Positions 1-10,212 of a DNA stretch of 64,000 bases are shown here, one piece after another. The translations under genes were made by a program, and so were the position numbers. This stretch comes from Aspidapion aeneum (Eukaryota > Arthropoda > Insecta > Coleoptera > Brentidae), in the NCBI GenBank assembly GCA_963576565.1, contig OY755042.1:99566185-99630184 (forward strand). The letters are read 5' to 3'. The notes under the pieces were generated by a model. It was given only the letters and a program-made list of their open reading frames with translations. It searched no databases and was not told the origin of the DNA. The first letter of the stretch is position 1. Every line of letters starts with the position of its first letter.

Positions 1-480
1 TAACAACAGTGACATAATCGCAAAATTGTGAAAGGAAATCTTTGATTATTGAATTGATGTCATTTGTGTACATTATAAACATCAGTGAACCTAAAACTGA
101 TCCTTGAGGTACTCCCTTTTGAATCGCCTTCGACGAGGACCAGTTCACCGTGATATTTTTCATCAACAAATTGACTTCTATTACTTAAATATGATTTAAG
201 CAACATTAGTTCTTTATCCTTTATGCCATAATTACTAAGTTTTTGACACAATATTTCATGGTCTACGCTATTAAAGGCTATTTGACAAATCTAAACGCAA
301 TGCAACGGTTTTTTATTTGAATCTAAGCGATTTCCGATTTTATTTAATGCTTAATATACCGCCTTTATTGTCGATTTGCCTTTTCTAAAACCGTTTTGAG
401 TATCACTTAATAAGCTGTTTGTTTCAACAAAATTATTAATCTTTCACTTATTGCTTTTGCAAATATTTTACTAATATTTG
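1..480 (-). pseudogene. LINE reverse transcriptase fragment (Jockey-like), decayed
   Basis: Read on the minus strand, this stretch encodes pieces of a non-LTR retrotransposon reverse transcriptase in shifting frames. About 400-350 gives QNGFRKGKSTIKAV. About 251-160 gives LCQKLSNYGIKDKELMLLK followed by SYLSNRSQFV. Near 110-60 comes the strongly diagnostic GVPQGSVLGSLMF followed by YTNDIN. These are the finger and palm segments just before the catalytic (F/Y)xDD box, which lies beyond the window edge. In-frame stops and at least two frame changes show that it is dead. Clade is inferred as Jockey/Juan type from motif style only. Confidence 0.8.
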
Positions 481-502
481 GTAGTAGCGAGGTCTGAAAT
501 TG

Positions 503-1105
503 TTAATTTGATTTTTTCCTTCCTTGTGAAACAAATTTTTTTCTAGAATCTGCCGACATACCATTGCCCCGCTTGTAAGACAAGACACATATCATTACAT
601 TTAATGTTGTATGACTACGGATCCAGCATAATTCTATTTCTTTATTTTCTGTTTTAATAAGAGATATTAATTTGGATTTAGTATCTAAGGAAATATAGTT
701 AGCTTTGGCATCCATAACAATTTTGCTGATGTCCTCTAAAGCACTTTTAGAATCAGAAAAGGTAAATGCTTTGGGTATATTATTATGTCTAATCAAATCC
801 AAGGCTAATCCGATCACAATAGGTTCAGCTGAACATATGGACAGATCTCCTGGAAGACCCTGACCAATTCTTAAGTCATAGTTTGAACTGTAAATCTGTA
901 TAAATGGAAATAAAGTCCTCTGACCACTTCTAATTTTTATTCGTAAGAAACTTTTTGGAGTATCATCATTACCTTTTTTTAAACTTAGGTCATGAACTTG
1001 CAACATGGATAAAAGGACTTGCAAATCATAAGAAAAACAAGGTAGAATTTCAGATATGTGTAATATCTGTAAGAGAGGTTCAATTAATTCAAAGGCTTCT
1101 ACCAA
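503..1105 (-). pseudogene. LINE RNase H domain fragment (I/R1-type)
   Basis: A 200-codon open frame on the minus strand carries an RNase H-like segment. LRIGQGLPGDLSICSAEPIVIG resembles the strand and helix bearing the catalytic Glu (typically SIFTAE). It is followed by FSDSKSALEDI (catalytic Asp in SDSKSAL) and a later CWIRSHTTLN resembling the W(V/I)P(S/G)H box. LINEs that carry RNase H have it downstream of RT in ORF2. Here it lies upstream (in minus-strand sense) of the RT fragment at 1-480, so the two belong to different insertions. The N-terminal ~60 codons look like the preceding linker. A stop follows the domain and nothing upstream keeps the frame, so this is a truncated relic. Confidence 0.72.
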
Positions 1106-1194
1106 TACTAAGGGGCTTTTATTCCTGTATACATTAAAATGTTAGTCAATAATTTTCCAGAAATAATTTATAATTGAGCAGATTCCATCGAAAA

Positions 1195-1700
1195 ATATTA
1201 TCACATATTCAAGTGTTTGTTTTGACACTAAACTTAACTGGGATTCACAAGTCAGACTTATGATACAAAAAGCTATTCAGGGTTTAAACATGCTAAGAAA
1301 TATATGTAGAACATGGTGGGGAGGACATCCGTCAACGTTGCTGATATTTTACAAAGCTTATGTCAGGTCTCATTTAGATTATTGAGCTATATTCATAGGA
1401 GGTTGTTCTAAAAAAGTTTTAATACAGACAAAATCTAGTTTGAAGCGAAAAGGATTGCATTGGGATCTATGAAATCAACTCCCACTAATATTCTCTTCAC
1501 TAAGGCTTCAGAAATGAGCTTAGAACATAGAATTTCTTCTTGCATCAAGGTTGTTGTTAAGATCAGCTAGTGTGGAATCCAATCCAGTTCTAGCAGAAGT
1601 AAGACAATTATATATTTTTAATTATTTTGATCTCCTAAGGATTTATTTAGAATACGTTAATGTTAGGAACTCTGTAAATTTTATGTAAACGTACATACAA
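1195..1700 (+). pseudogene. LINE RT C-terminal fragment (I/R1-type)
   Basis: Plus-strand translation gives DTKLNWDSQVRLMIQKAIQ, then GLNMLRNICRTWWGGHPST, LLIFYKAYVRSHLDY and a later IFIGGCSKKVL. This is the thumb and connection region that follows the YADD palm in I- and R1-like LINEs (LNWSxHI...KAxxxLNxLR...RSxLDYG). Downstream, other frames give RIALGSMKSTPTNIL and ASEMSLEHRI, the usual continuation of the same domain. Stops after LDY and frame changes show decay. The A/T-rich stretch after 1700 may be its tail. It faces the minus-strand RNase H relic at 503-1105, so the two are separate insertions or one rearranged element. Confidence 0.75.
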
Positions 1701-2080
1701 CATGTTTTTTATTATAATATTTAATTTAACTTATTGGTTATTTTTTTCAATTTGATAAAAGCTTTCCTTTCCTTCAATCTGGCACCCACTGACACACAGA
1801 AGGGAATAAAAATAAAGAGGAGTACGAAAAAGACATATATTTTTATTTATAAAAGAGAAAGGCGCCTCCTTGCGAATAAAAAAAAGAATTTGTAAACTTT
1901 TTACTTAAAAAGCCGATTTTGAATGTTTTTATCGTAATTTGGATTGCTACCCAAGTTTTTAAAATGATTACACGGTTCGGTTTTCTTTATGACTCAAGAA
2001 AAACAAATTTATCATGTATAAATGCAAATAGCATTATATATTTTTAAAAATCTTCCTAAACAACAAATATCAAAATCATG

Positions 2081-2346
2081 GAAGGGCTAGTGGCGTACTG
2101 TTAATTCTTACTAATGTGTTTTCTTACGGGCGACGCTGGAAGATTATTCGTAAACTTATCTAGTCTGCACGGAAATTTTAGCACCCACCGTTAGCGTCGC
2201 ACTCAGGGAAATGTAAGGGCTAGTGGCGTACCGTTAGTTCCTACTAATGAGTTTTCTTACGGGCGACACTGGAAGATTATTCGTAAAATTATCTGCTCTG
2301 CACGGAAATTTTAGCACCCACCGTTGGCGTCGCACTCAGGGAAATG
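2081..2346. repeat. Two tandem 133-bp units
   Basis: GGGCTAGTGGCGTAC recurs at 2084 and 2217, and the sequence between the starts repeats almost base for base. Markers include TTTTCTTACGGGCGAC and TTAGCACCCACCGTT...GTCGCACTCAGGGAAATGTAAG. The period is 133 bp with a handful of substitutions. The array abuts the hAT relic that follows and may belong to its 5' part. Confidence 0.9.
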
Positions 2347-2356
2347 TAAGTGCTAC

Positions 2357-2762
2357 TTATTTAAATAACAACATAGAATTTTCTATGCTAGGCAAGACTG
2401 ATATTAGGTGCCAATTGAATAGTACCTATAGGCAAAACATTACCAAACATAATGAAGATGTGGCAAAAAATAGATATATACTTAGTAGGTTAATAGACTG
2501 TTTAAAATTCTGTGGGATTTTTGAGTTTGGTCTACGGGGCCATGATGAGTCTGAAACTGGCGCTAATCCGAGCATTTTGCGCATGTAAAAGAAGGGTGAA
2601 TAGACTTTATCTATAAACAAATAAACTAAAACCTACACCAAGTAGCTGCTAGTTTGTAAAATGCCAAAATAAAATTGTTTATGTAAGTTTTTTTTATCTC
2701 CTTTTCCATGCAATATAAATTTCGCCGCCCCCCACAACTTATTACTTCTCCAGCCGCCACTG
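2357..2762 (+). pseudogene. hAT transposase fragment (ZMYM1-like) with 3' terminal repeat
   Basis: The open frame running to 2588 contains LGKTDIRCQLNSTYRQNI, then TKHNEDVAKNRYILSRLI, DCLKFCGIFEF and LRGHDESETGANPSI. This is the segment after the TTF-type zinc finger in hAT transposases of the ZMYM1-like group (typically KNRYILSRIIDCIKFCG...LRGHDE). A stop interrupts it after ILRM. The block ends in CAGCCGCCACTG at 2751-2762, the mirror of the CAGTGGCGG ends seen at 46567 and 50916, so I take this as the element's 3' terminus. The same coding region recurs, reversed, at 51050-51260. The 5' part is missing. Confidence 0.8.
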
Positions 2763-3179
2763 GTGTATATGGAATTAGAAAGAACACCTTCAATACACTG
2801 GACTCGTATCAAGAACTTTCTTTAACAAAAGTGTTCTTTGAAATTTTAACGATCGACGGTATTGTCTTTATCGTTAATAAAAGCTAAAATTCGACTGCAA
2901 AGCTCTAAAATGACAAACGATATATCTATTCTTTACGGCCGAAACGAACCCCAGTAATTTCTAAAATGACGCTCGTACGTCTAAAAGTATATTTTTATGC
3001 CGACAGTTAAGTGTTAAAACGAGCCATTTTGCATAGAGTGAATCGCCCTTTATATAGAGCAGTTTGTCTTTCGCGGATAATTGAATATTTGGCACGTGGA
3101 AGTACGAGGAAAAGGAATTCGAATTAAAAATTATACAGCCTGTCCGAGAACTAAAGATACGGATTAGATCCATAGATTC

Positions 3180-4640
3180 ATTGGGCGCATAGTAGCCAAG
3201 TTTAGAAAAACATTTCCAAACTAGTAAGAACCTTTAATTTTGAAATTTGTATTGAAGAACTTGGCTTTACTTTTCTCTCAATTCGTTTTACGAAATGTCA
3301 TTTTCGCGTACTTGGCTTTTTTTACATGAAATGTTTTTGTTATGATTTCACTTCTTTTTTAAAGGAATTGGATAATATTTAATTTTTAAAGTAGTGAAAT
3401 ATAAGGAATATTGTTCAAAATTTTTGCATGCCTTACTTAAATTTTTGAGGTTTTTTAATTTTTTCCTATAGTTTTATCATAGTTCCATCAGTCTTCCAAT
3501 TCTCAGCTCTCTAGCGTTTCTGGAAATGAGTAATGTTACTTTAACATAAGTTTACATTTATAGGGGAGGAGAGTAAATAAAAATGTTGGGATTTTGGTTT
3601 TATCATAGTTTCTATCAGACTTCCAAAGCTCAGCTCTCTAGCGTTTCTGGAAGTGGGCAATGCAACTATTATATAAATTTACATTTATAGGAGAAGGATG
3701 TAAATTAAAATGTGGGTGTTTTGAAATTTTTTTCTATAGTTTTATCAGTGTCTTTCAGTCTTAAAAAGCTCAGCTCTCTAGCGTTTCTGAAAGTGGGCAG
3801 TGTTACATTTACATAATTTTACATTTATAGGGGAGGGAAGTAAATTAGAATTTTGGGGTGTTTTAATTTTTTTCAATAGTTTTATCATAGTTCCTATCAG
3901 TCTGGCAAAGCTCAGCTCTCTAGGATTTCTGGAAGTCGGCAATGTTAGTTTTACATAACTTTACATGTATAGCGGAGGGGAGTAAATTAGAATTTTGGGG
4001 TGTTTTAATTTTTTTCTATACCTCTATAGCGTTTCTGGAAGTGGCCAGTGTTACTTTTAGATGACTTCACATTTATAGGGGATGAAAGTAAATTAGAATT
4101 TTGGGATTTTTAATTTTTTTCCTATAGTTTTATCATAGTTCCTATCGGTCGGCCAATGCTCAGCTTTCTAGCATTTCTGGAAGTCGGTTCATTATCATAG
4201 TTCCTATCGGTCGGCCAAAGGTCAGCTTTCTAGCATTTCTGGAAGTCGGCAATGTTACTTTTACATAACTTTACATATATAAAGGAGGGGAGTAAATTAG
4301 AATTTTTTCCAGGGGTTTGGTCATAATTTCTATCAGTCTGCCAAATTTCAGCTTTGTAGCATGTCTGGAAGTAGAGTAGAATTTTGATGATCTATACATG
4401 AGTCAGTGAGTCAGTGATTGGCAATTTCGACGTTTTTCGAAAATTCATAACTACTTTACTACTTTATGGAAGTCCATGAAACTTGAAGGGGTTATTAACT
4501 CTATAAAGATCTACGACTGAGCAAAGTAGCTCATTCAAAAGTAGAGTTTTAGATAGGTCAAATATGGGCCAAAATGTTTCAAGAAAAGATGGTACGGCAG
4601 CGCGAACTTGGCGAGGCACTGCCGTGCCCTTAGATATCTT
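3180..4640 (+). repeat. Dispersed repeat module with internal ~130-bp minisatellite
   Basis: The module has three parts. The head (3195-3430) starts at GCCAAGTTTAGAAAAACATT and holds paired CTTGGCTTT motifs. The middle (about 3460-4375) holds about eight degenerate copies of a 110-140 bp unit marked by TCTAGCGTTTCTGGAAGT and ATAGGGGAGGGGAGTAAATTAG. The tail (4375-4640) runs from GAATTTTGATGATCTATACATG through GTCAGTGAGTCAGTGA to ACTTGGCGAGGCACTGCC. A second copy with a single minisatellite unit lies at 7917-8810. No protein is encoded. Internal minisatellites in a non-coding dispersed element recall DINE-1/Helentron-like elements, but I see no decisive terminus. Confidence 0.75.
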
Positions 4641-5099
4641 TGTTAGTTTTTAGGATATACAGTTAACGTATGAGTTGTTTTTCGGTAAAACTAATCTAGC
4701 GAAAGTTAAAAGCCAAAGTTTGTGAAAAAACATTAAAAAAAGGCCGCCATATTTGATTTTTGATGTCGCACAGGCCCTCTCACTCTCTAGTAACTTAAAA
4801 TTTTGTGATCTCTTACTAATCGATGTAAGGCAGTTTAGTTTAAAAAATCTTCCACAACTATCCCACGGGATACGATTTTTGACAATAAGCCTCTCAACTA
4901 CTATAATAGGTATGTGTGGAGAATCTATTTGACCCGATTTGTTCGCCTTCGTTCATTGTATAAATACGCATATTAGGAAAATTGTGTAAAAATGTAAAAC
5001 TTAAAAGCACACGGTTTTTCGAAATGTTTATTTTTTAAATTTGCAATCAGAGGTGCGATTTTCCTCACCCAGTGCATTATTTTGCCTCTATATCGTGTA

Positions 5100-5733
5100 C
5101 AGTGAAACCTCTCCTTGCGGACACGTCTTTTAAGCGGACACTCCCTTTGGACGGACAAATTTATTGAAACCAAGCTTTTCCCTATTTCTTTACGTGTAAA
5201 ATTTACTCCTATAACCGGACACTCTAATAACTGGACGCGGACTATTTTTTTTTGTTAAAAAATTCTTAGACCTCCCTTAACCGGATGCAAACCTCTGACA
5301 ACGGGACGGAGCGCTGCAAGACATGGGAATAAATATTATGTAGTATGTTTGCAATAACGCATTCTGCAGCCGGGGAATTAACTCTTTCCGTTTTAATGCG
5401 GAGACTAAATACTTCTGTCGTATTTACAACATATTCGGCGGGACTGCTGTGTTTTATTTTTATTGTTTAGTTGGGTAGTAATAGATCTCTTTGAAATGGC
5501 GCCTAGTAAACAACTTCTTAGTTTATGTGAAAAAATGGAAGTTGTTTCGTAGAAGAAACATCTATCAGTACGAAAGATCGCTGAAAAATTTAACATCGGA
5601 AAAACTCAAGCAGCGAAAATTGTAAATAAATATATATATTAAAATTTCGCAATTCTCTCTCATAAGCGGACACCTCCAATAAGCGGACAAAATCGACGAA
5701 CCCGTGAGTGTCCGCTTATAGGAGGTTTCACTG
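5100..5733 (+). mobile_element. Deleted pogo/Tigger-type DNA transposon
   Basis: The ends are inverted: CAGTGAAACCTCTCCTTGCG on the left, and CAGTGAAACCTCCTATAAGC as the reverse complement of the right. Both are flanked by TA (5098-5099 and 5734-5735), the duplication made by Tc1/mariner/pogo transposases. Sub-terminal repeats of (T/A)AGCGGACA(C) occur several times (5131-5143 and 5670-5690). At 634 bp the copy is far shorter than an autonomous element (2-3 kb) and holds only the transposase N-terminus, annotated separately. Confidence 0.9.
5495..5635 (+). pseudogene. pogo transposase N-terminal helix-turn-helix remnant
   Basis: From an ATG at 5495 the frame reads MAPSKQLLSLCEKMEVVS, then a stop, then KKHLSVRKIAEKFNIGKTQA and AKIVNKY. 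This is the CENP-B/pogo N-terminal helix-turn-helix that binds the terminal repeats (family pattern: LTLxEKxxVI...SxRxIAEKFxIGKTQ). The in-frame TAG after VVS and the missing DDE catalytic core make it non-functional. It lies inside the 634-bp element. Confidence 0.85.
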
Positions 5734-7036
5734 TATTATAGGGCCGATTAAGCTTACTTTAGGACCATTTTAAAAACTAACAACTAGATTTCTTCTTGTT
5801 TTTTTCTTTGTTCGTGTGTTTCTGGCTGCCAATGCCGCCATAACACTAAATAGCACTATAAAATATAAAAATCTATCGGTCAACTTTTAAAAGTCGTGCA
5901 AAATTATACTGAATTGACAATTTTGAATAAAATAAAATAATTAAAATTACATGCATTTGAGCTTTTTAAAAATTAATTAAATAGTATTTTGTTTGATTTT
6001 ATTTATTTACTTGTGCGCTTTTTGCAAAAGCATTGAATGGCTATGCAAAAAAGTCATAATTTGTTTATTCTTTTTACGAAAAGTTGAACAAACGGCTAAA
6101 CAAATTAATAATATGTTCTTTTAATTGGATAATAGAATTTATAAAAGTTAAAACTATCATTTGAACAAATATTGGTGGCTGGGAAAATACAAATCCATTT
6201 TATAAAACACTTTAAAGAAAAGCACTTCTAGGGATCAGGAAAAAGAAGTCCACTTAAACTTTTCTATACATTTCCAGGAACAAAGAGTTTTCTTTTGCAA
6301 AGATTTAATTGCTTTTCTTACTTTAAAAATAAAGTGACAATAAAAACAATTACAAAATTTTAAAAACAAAATATTGTTCTTTTAAATAAAACTTTTTTGA
6401 AGCGAAGGTTCAACTTTATGACTTACTTTCTTTATGAGGACCAAAAATACTTTTTCATTTATCGCCATTGTAAGCGATAAACCGTGTACTTATTAGCAAG
6501 TGGAACCTGTAAGCAAACTGTTACAGTAACGGATACGGTATCAGTATTTGCTGGTATGGACGTGGTTAGCGAGCATGCTTCAAATAGGATCGGTCGTTTA
6601 TGTATGAAGTCATTTTGGACACTTTTTGACGTATTTGTTATATTTTGTTAAACATAATAGTTAATTCTTTAGACATAACAGTTGTCGGGAACCAAAACAG
6701 CCATAGCATATTTTTTTATTGAAATAAAAATTTTTCAATTAATTATGAACTTGAAAAGTTTATCTTTTACTAAAAATATGCAAGATCAGGCAAGTAAAAA
6801 TCGTAAAATTTTGAAAAAAGTAAAAAAAAAAATTTTTTTTATCGACACTGTACAGCTCATATGTCATTAACGTCAGTGAAAGAACCATATAAACTGACAC
6901 GAGTGCTACCGAAAATTTTTGCAGAATACCGAGAAAAACCGACTGTCCTTAATCTCCCCGTGTCGAAACTCACCTCACCCTCTCCTACACATGACAAAAC
7001 ACAAATAATTTTTTTTTACTTAACTATTTCGTTTTA

Positions 7037-7213
7037 CAGTGTCGTCTATAGAAAAATGTTTCGGGGGGGGCGAACAGTTTTGGGTGGGGGCCGAGACCCC
7101 ATGAGGCCGTATTTTATGCTATTTTATGTTTGTGTTTATAAAATATGTGGAAAATATTTATAAAAACCTTAGCTTCGGGGGGAGGCCCGGGCCCCCCCTT
7201 GTATACGCCACTG
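7037..7213. mobile_element. hAT-type MITE, copy 1
   Basis: The left end is CAGTGTCGTCTATAG and the right end is TATACGCCACTG. The flanking 8-bp sequences TCGTTTTA (7029-7036) and TCGTCTTA (7214-7221) agree at 7 of 8 positions, as expected for a hAT target duplication. The interior holds a G-run near the left end, a C-run near the right end, and the block GGCCGTATTTTATGCTATTT shared with copy 2 at 10066-10212. It is non-coding. It ends 95 bp upstream of the Musashi-like exon. Confidence 0.85.
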
Positions 7214-7308
7214 TCGTCTTAGCATTTAGCTGATTTTAACCTGAACCGCTTTGATACAACTTAAATTTTTTTAATAATAATTTATTAATAATTTTTTTTT
7301 TTTTCTAG

Positions 7309-7357
7309 ATAGAAGATGCTATGTTAATGTTCGACAAACAAACAAATAGGCATAGAG
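7309..7357 (+). CDS. Rbp6/msi-like: Internal exon of a Musashi/Rbp6-family RNA-binding protein (RRM2)
   Basis: A T-rich tract ending TTTTCTAG (7301-7308) is a textbook 3' splice site, and GTAAGT at 7358-7363 is a textbook 5' splice site. The 49 bp between them read IEDAMLMFDKQTNRHR plus the first base of the next codon (enters phase 0, leaves phase 1). This is the beta-2 strand and loop of the second RRM in Musashi-family proteins, just before the RNP1 box RGFGFVTF; the split codon would supply its first Gly. As I recall the family, insect Rbp6 has this peptide and vertebrate Musashi has VDDAMLMFDKTTNRHRG. These proteins bind UAG-containing mRNA 3' UTRs and control translation. No adjacent exon was found in the window, so the rest lies outside. 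The exon is too short for ORF-length gene finding. Confidence 0.9.
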
Positions 7358-7716
7358 GTAAGTTTTATTTTAAAATTGATTGGATAATTTTGTTAAGTTG
7401 TATAGTTATTACGGATTATGCGGTGCCATACCCAGAAAAATAATTCAAAAATCAAATTTTGGAAAATTTGAGTATAGCGTTTTTTTTTTTATTTTTGTGG
7501 AACTCTCTAAACACACTTAATAACTTATCATAGGGGGTCATAGTCGAGGAAAAAGTTATTTGCAATATAATTTATTTTCTATTTGGCGGTAATTATCCTA
7601 TTTTCCCTTTAATTATTAAAAAAAAGTGTATATTTTTTTCTATGGGGGTATTTACCACCTTACCCCTCCCCTAAAAATCTGAAGATACAAGGTTTGCTGG
7701 AATAAGGATATCATAA

Positions 7717-8810
7717 CAAAAACATTTCATGTAAAAAAGCATAGTACGCGGAAATGATATTCTGCAAAAAGGATTGAGATAAAAGTAAAGCCAAGTTCTC
7801 CAATACAAATTTCAAAATGAAAGGTTTTTACTAGTTTGGAAATGTTTATTTAAACTTTGCTATTACAGCCAAACTTCTTTATGTTCAATTTAGCGCTGTG
7901 CCTAAGAGTCATTTGCAGCCGTAATAGCCAAGTTTAGAAAAACATTTCCAAACTAGTAAGAATCGTTCATTTTGAAATTTGTATTGGAGAACTTGGCTTT
8001 ACTTTTATCTCAATTCTTTTTACGGAATAACGTTTACGCATACTTGGCTTTTTTTACATGAAACGTTTTTTGGTAAACTTATCACGTCCTTGCAATGCAA
8101 CTATAGGTAAATTTAGTGGGAATAAGGACACTGTTGTTCTGGTAAATATACGTTTTAATCCATCGGTAACGTTTCGACAATGGAAGATGAAGACAAAAAC
8201 CATTGTCGAAACGTTACCGATGGATTAAAACGTATATTTACCAGAACAACAGTGTTCTTATTCCCACTAAATTTACCTATAGATTAAATGTTTTTGTTAT
8301 GAGTTCACTCCTTTTTGAAACGATTTGGATAATATTTAAGTCTTAAAGTAGTAAAATATGCGGATGTTCAAAACTTTTGCAATGCCTTAAATTTTTTTTT
8401 ATCATAGTTCCTATCAGCCTTCTAAAGCTCAGCTCTCTAGCGTTCCTGGAAGTAAGCAACGTTACTTTTACATAACTTTACTTGTATAAGGGAGGGGAGT
8501 AAATTAGAATTTTGTGGTTTTTTGATTTATTAGAAGGGTTTGGTCAAAATTTTTATCAGTCTTACAAACTTCAGTAGAATTTTGATGATCTATACATGAG
8601 TGAGTGAGTGAGTGGCAATTTCGACGTTTTTTAAAATTTCGTAACTACTTTACTACTTTATGGAAGTCCATGAAATTTGGAGGAGTTGTTAACTCTATGA
8701 AGATCTACAACTGTGCATTCCGAAGTAGAGTTTTAGGTAGGTGAAATATAGGCTGAATTGTTTCAAGAAAAGATGGTAGAGCAGTTTACGCGAACTTGGC
8801 GGGCCATAAC
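7717..8810. repeat. Second copy of the minisatellite module, with an inverted copy of its head
   Basis: 7917-8069 repeats the head of the 3180-4640 module (GCCAAGTTTAGAAAAACATT...). 7717-7869 is the same head reversed, so the two form a ~150-bp imperfect inverted repeat around a ~45-bp spacer. 8283-8390 continues the head, 8395-8520 is one minisatellite unit (CTCTCTAGCGTTCCTGGAAGT), and 8570-8810 is the tail with GAGTGAGTGAGTG. The palindrome at 8101-8282 interrupts the head just after its ATGAAACG motif. Confidence 0.8.
8101..8282. repeat. 83-bp near-perfect palindrome
   Basis: The left arm 8101-8183 starts CTATAGGTAAATTTAGTGGG and the right arm 8200-8282 ends in its reverse complement. I find one mismatch (AAGGACAC versus AAGAACAC) over 83 bp, with a 16-nt spacer. 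It sits inside the repeat module at 7917-8810 and encodes no protein. A transcript would fold into a long hairpin. Confidence 0.93.
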
Positions 8811-9096
8811 AGATTTACTATTCACCTATATAAGTACATAAACCAAAAAAACAATTAAGGTAGGTATTCAATTTTATCCCACCGAGGACCAGACACCCTG
8901 TACAAAAGCTATTGGTTTTAGCAAGAAATACATACACTGAAAAAAATCATATCGTGTATATCACCTCTGTTTAATTGACCTAAGCACATCTATAGTCGAA
9001 TTTACGATTATATTTTTAATAAAAATACATTATGTTGTGTTTGACCAATAAATATTTGAACAAACTGCTCGAGCTTTTAAATGAAAAATTTTATTT

Positions 9097-9192
9097 TCGA
9101 TATTTTGTAATTTCGACATTTTGCAATTTGACATTTTGTAACGACATATCGACATTGTGTAACTTCGACATTTTATACTTTCGACATCTTGT
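9097..9192. repeat. Short degenerate tandem repeat (TTTCGACATTTTGTAA-like)
   Basis: Roughly six imperfect copies of a 14-20 bp unit with core TCGACATTTTGTAA run in tandem, with variants TCGATATTTTG, TTGACATTTTG and TCGACATTGTG. The small open frames across it on both strands are by-products of the repeat. Confidence 0.8.
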
Positions 9193-9519
9193 TTCTATGC
9201 TTCGCCGGTCGCCCATTATCAGTGGTTTTGGCCTCAGATAAACCCTTGGCTGTTTAGTCAGAAAATCCTGCAACCGAATCTCCGGTTAAAAGGTAATGGT
9301 GGCCAGAAAGCAGGTCACAAAGTCCAATATCGGCATTACTGCGTGTGGCGGAAGTTAGTCCTCCAGTAGCGGATCCAGGGGAAGGAGCAGATGGGCCTGG
9401 GCCCTCTCTCCTTGACATAAAGCTTATAATATTAAGTTCTGGTAAACAAATAAACAAGGTATTTTTAACTGCAATTTATAAAAAAAATACATAAAAAATT
9501 ACATTTTTTTAAAACTTTT

Positions 9520-9965
9520 AATAAAAAGATTGATGCTGACGTGTCTAATGACGGATAAAAACGCAATAAGCGTTGATCTGGCCTGAAAGGCAGAAGAGCT
9601 GTCGTAGGTCACGGATTAGTTTGTTTCTTTTTATTTGTAATCAATCTTTTCATTGATCGATATGTATAGCAGTTTATTTTCGCCTGCTCTTGTTCTGGCT
9701 TCCTCGTATCTCGGTAGATGGCGCTTCTTGCGAGAGGTTGCTCACTATTTACAAGACAAAACCGTCTAATTAACTTCGCAAGAGTGTCACATTGACCAGT
9801 GTTCTGAGGAGTCCCATAAGGAAGAAACAGTTAACTGTCAACACTTATTAGGTGTCCTTTAGATCTTGAACCCCCGTGAGGTTAAGCATTTAAGCTACCC
9901 ATGGAAAAATATGAGAGAAACAAAAACTTCTTTTTACCCGATTAGTAACGAAACATGTTTCATTT
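9520..9965. repeat. Dispersed repeat, diverged copy of 15880-16351
   Basis: The order of blocks matches 15880-16351: AACGCAATAAGCGTTGA, GTCGTAGGTCACGG, TTTCATTGATCGAT, TCGGTAGATGGCGC, then GTGTTCTGAGGAGTCCCATA, AACAGTTAACTGTCAACACT and AGCTACCCATGGAAAA. Divergence is clearly higher than between the copies near 15.6-16.3 kb. It is non-coding. Confidence 0.8.
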
Positions 9966-10065
9966 ATAAAATTTAATAATAAAGAAAATATTGTGTAGAT
10001 TGCCAGAATTTATAGATTAACACTGCAAAAAAAATTACTCCGTCTCAAGGTGGAATACCCCATAC

Positions 10066-10212
10066 CAGTGGCGTATATAGAAAAAAGTTTAGGGGGGGGG
10101 GCAAGACCCCATAAGGCCGTATTTTATGCTATTTTATGTTATTATTCATGAAATATGTGGAAAATATCTAAAAAAATCTTAGCTTCGGCCCCCCCCCGTA
10201 TATACGCAACTG
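10066..10212. mobile_element. hAT-type MITE, copy 2
   Basis: It starts CAGTGGCGTATATAG and ends TATATACGCAACTG. The flanks CCCCATAC (10058-10065) and CCCCATGC (10213-10220) form an 8-bp target duplication with one mismatch. The interior has an 11-base G-run, the shared GGCCGTATTTTATGCTATTT block and a C-run. It is homologous to 7037-7213. Confidence 0.88.

Noticed and set aside
9254..9457. 67-codon minus-strand frame in a GC-richer patch
   Set aside because: CAGTAGCGGATCCAGGGG-like words suggest transposon sequence; no protein motif.
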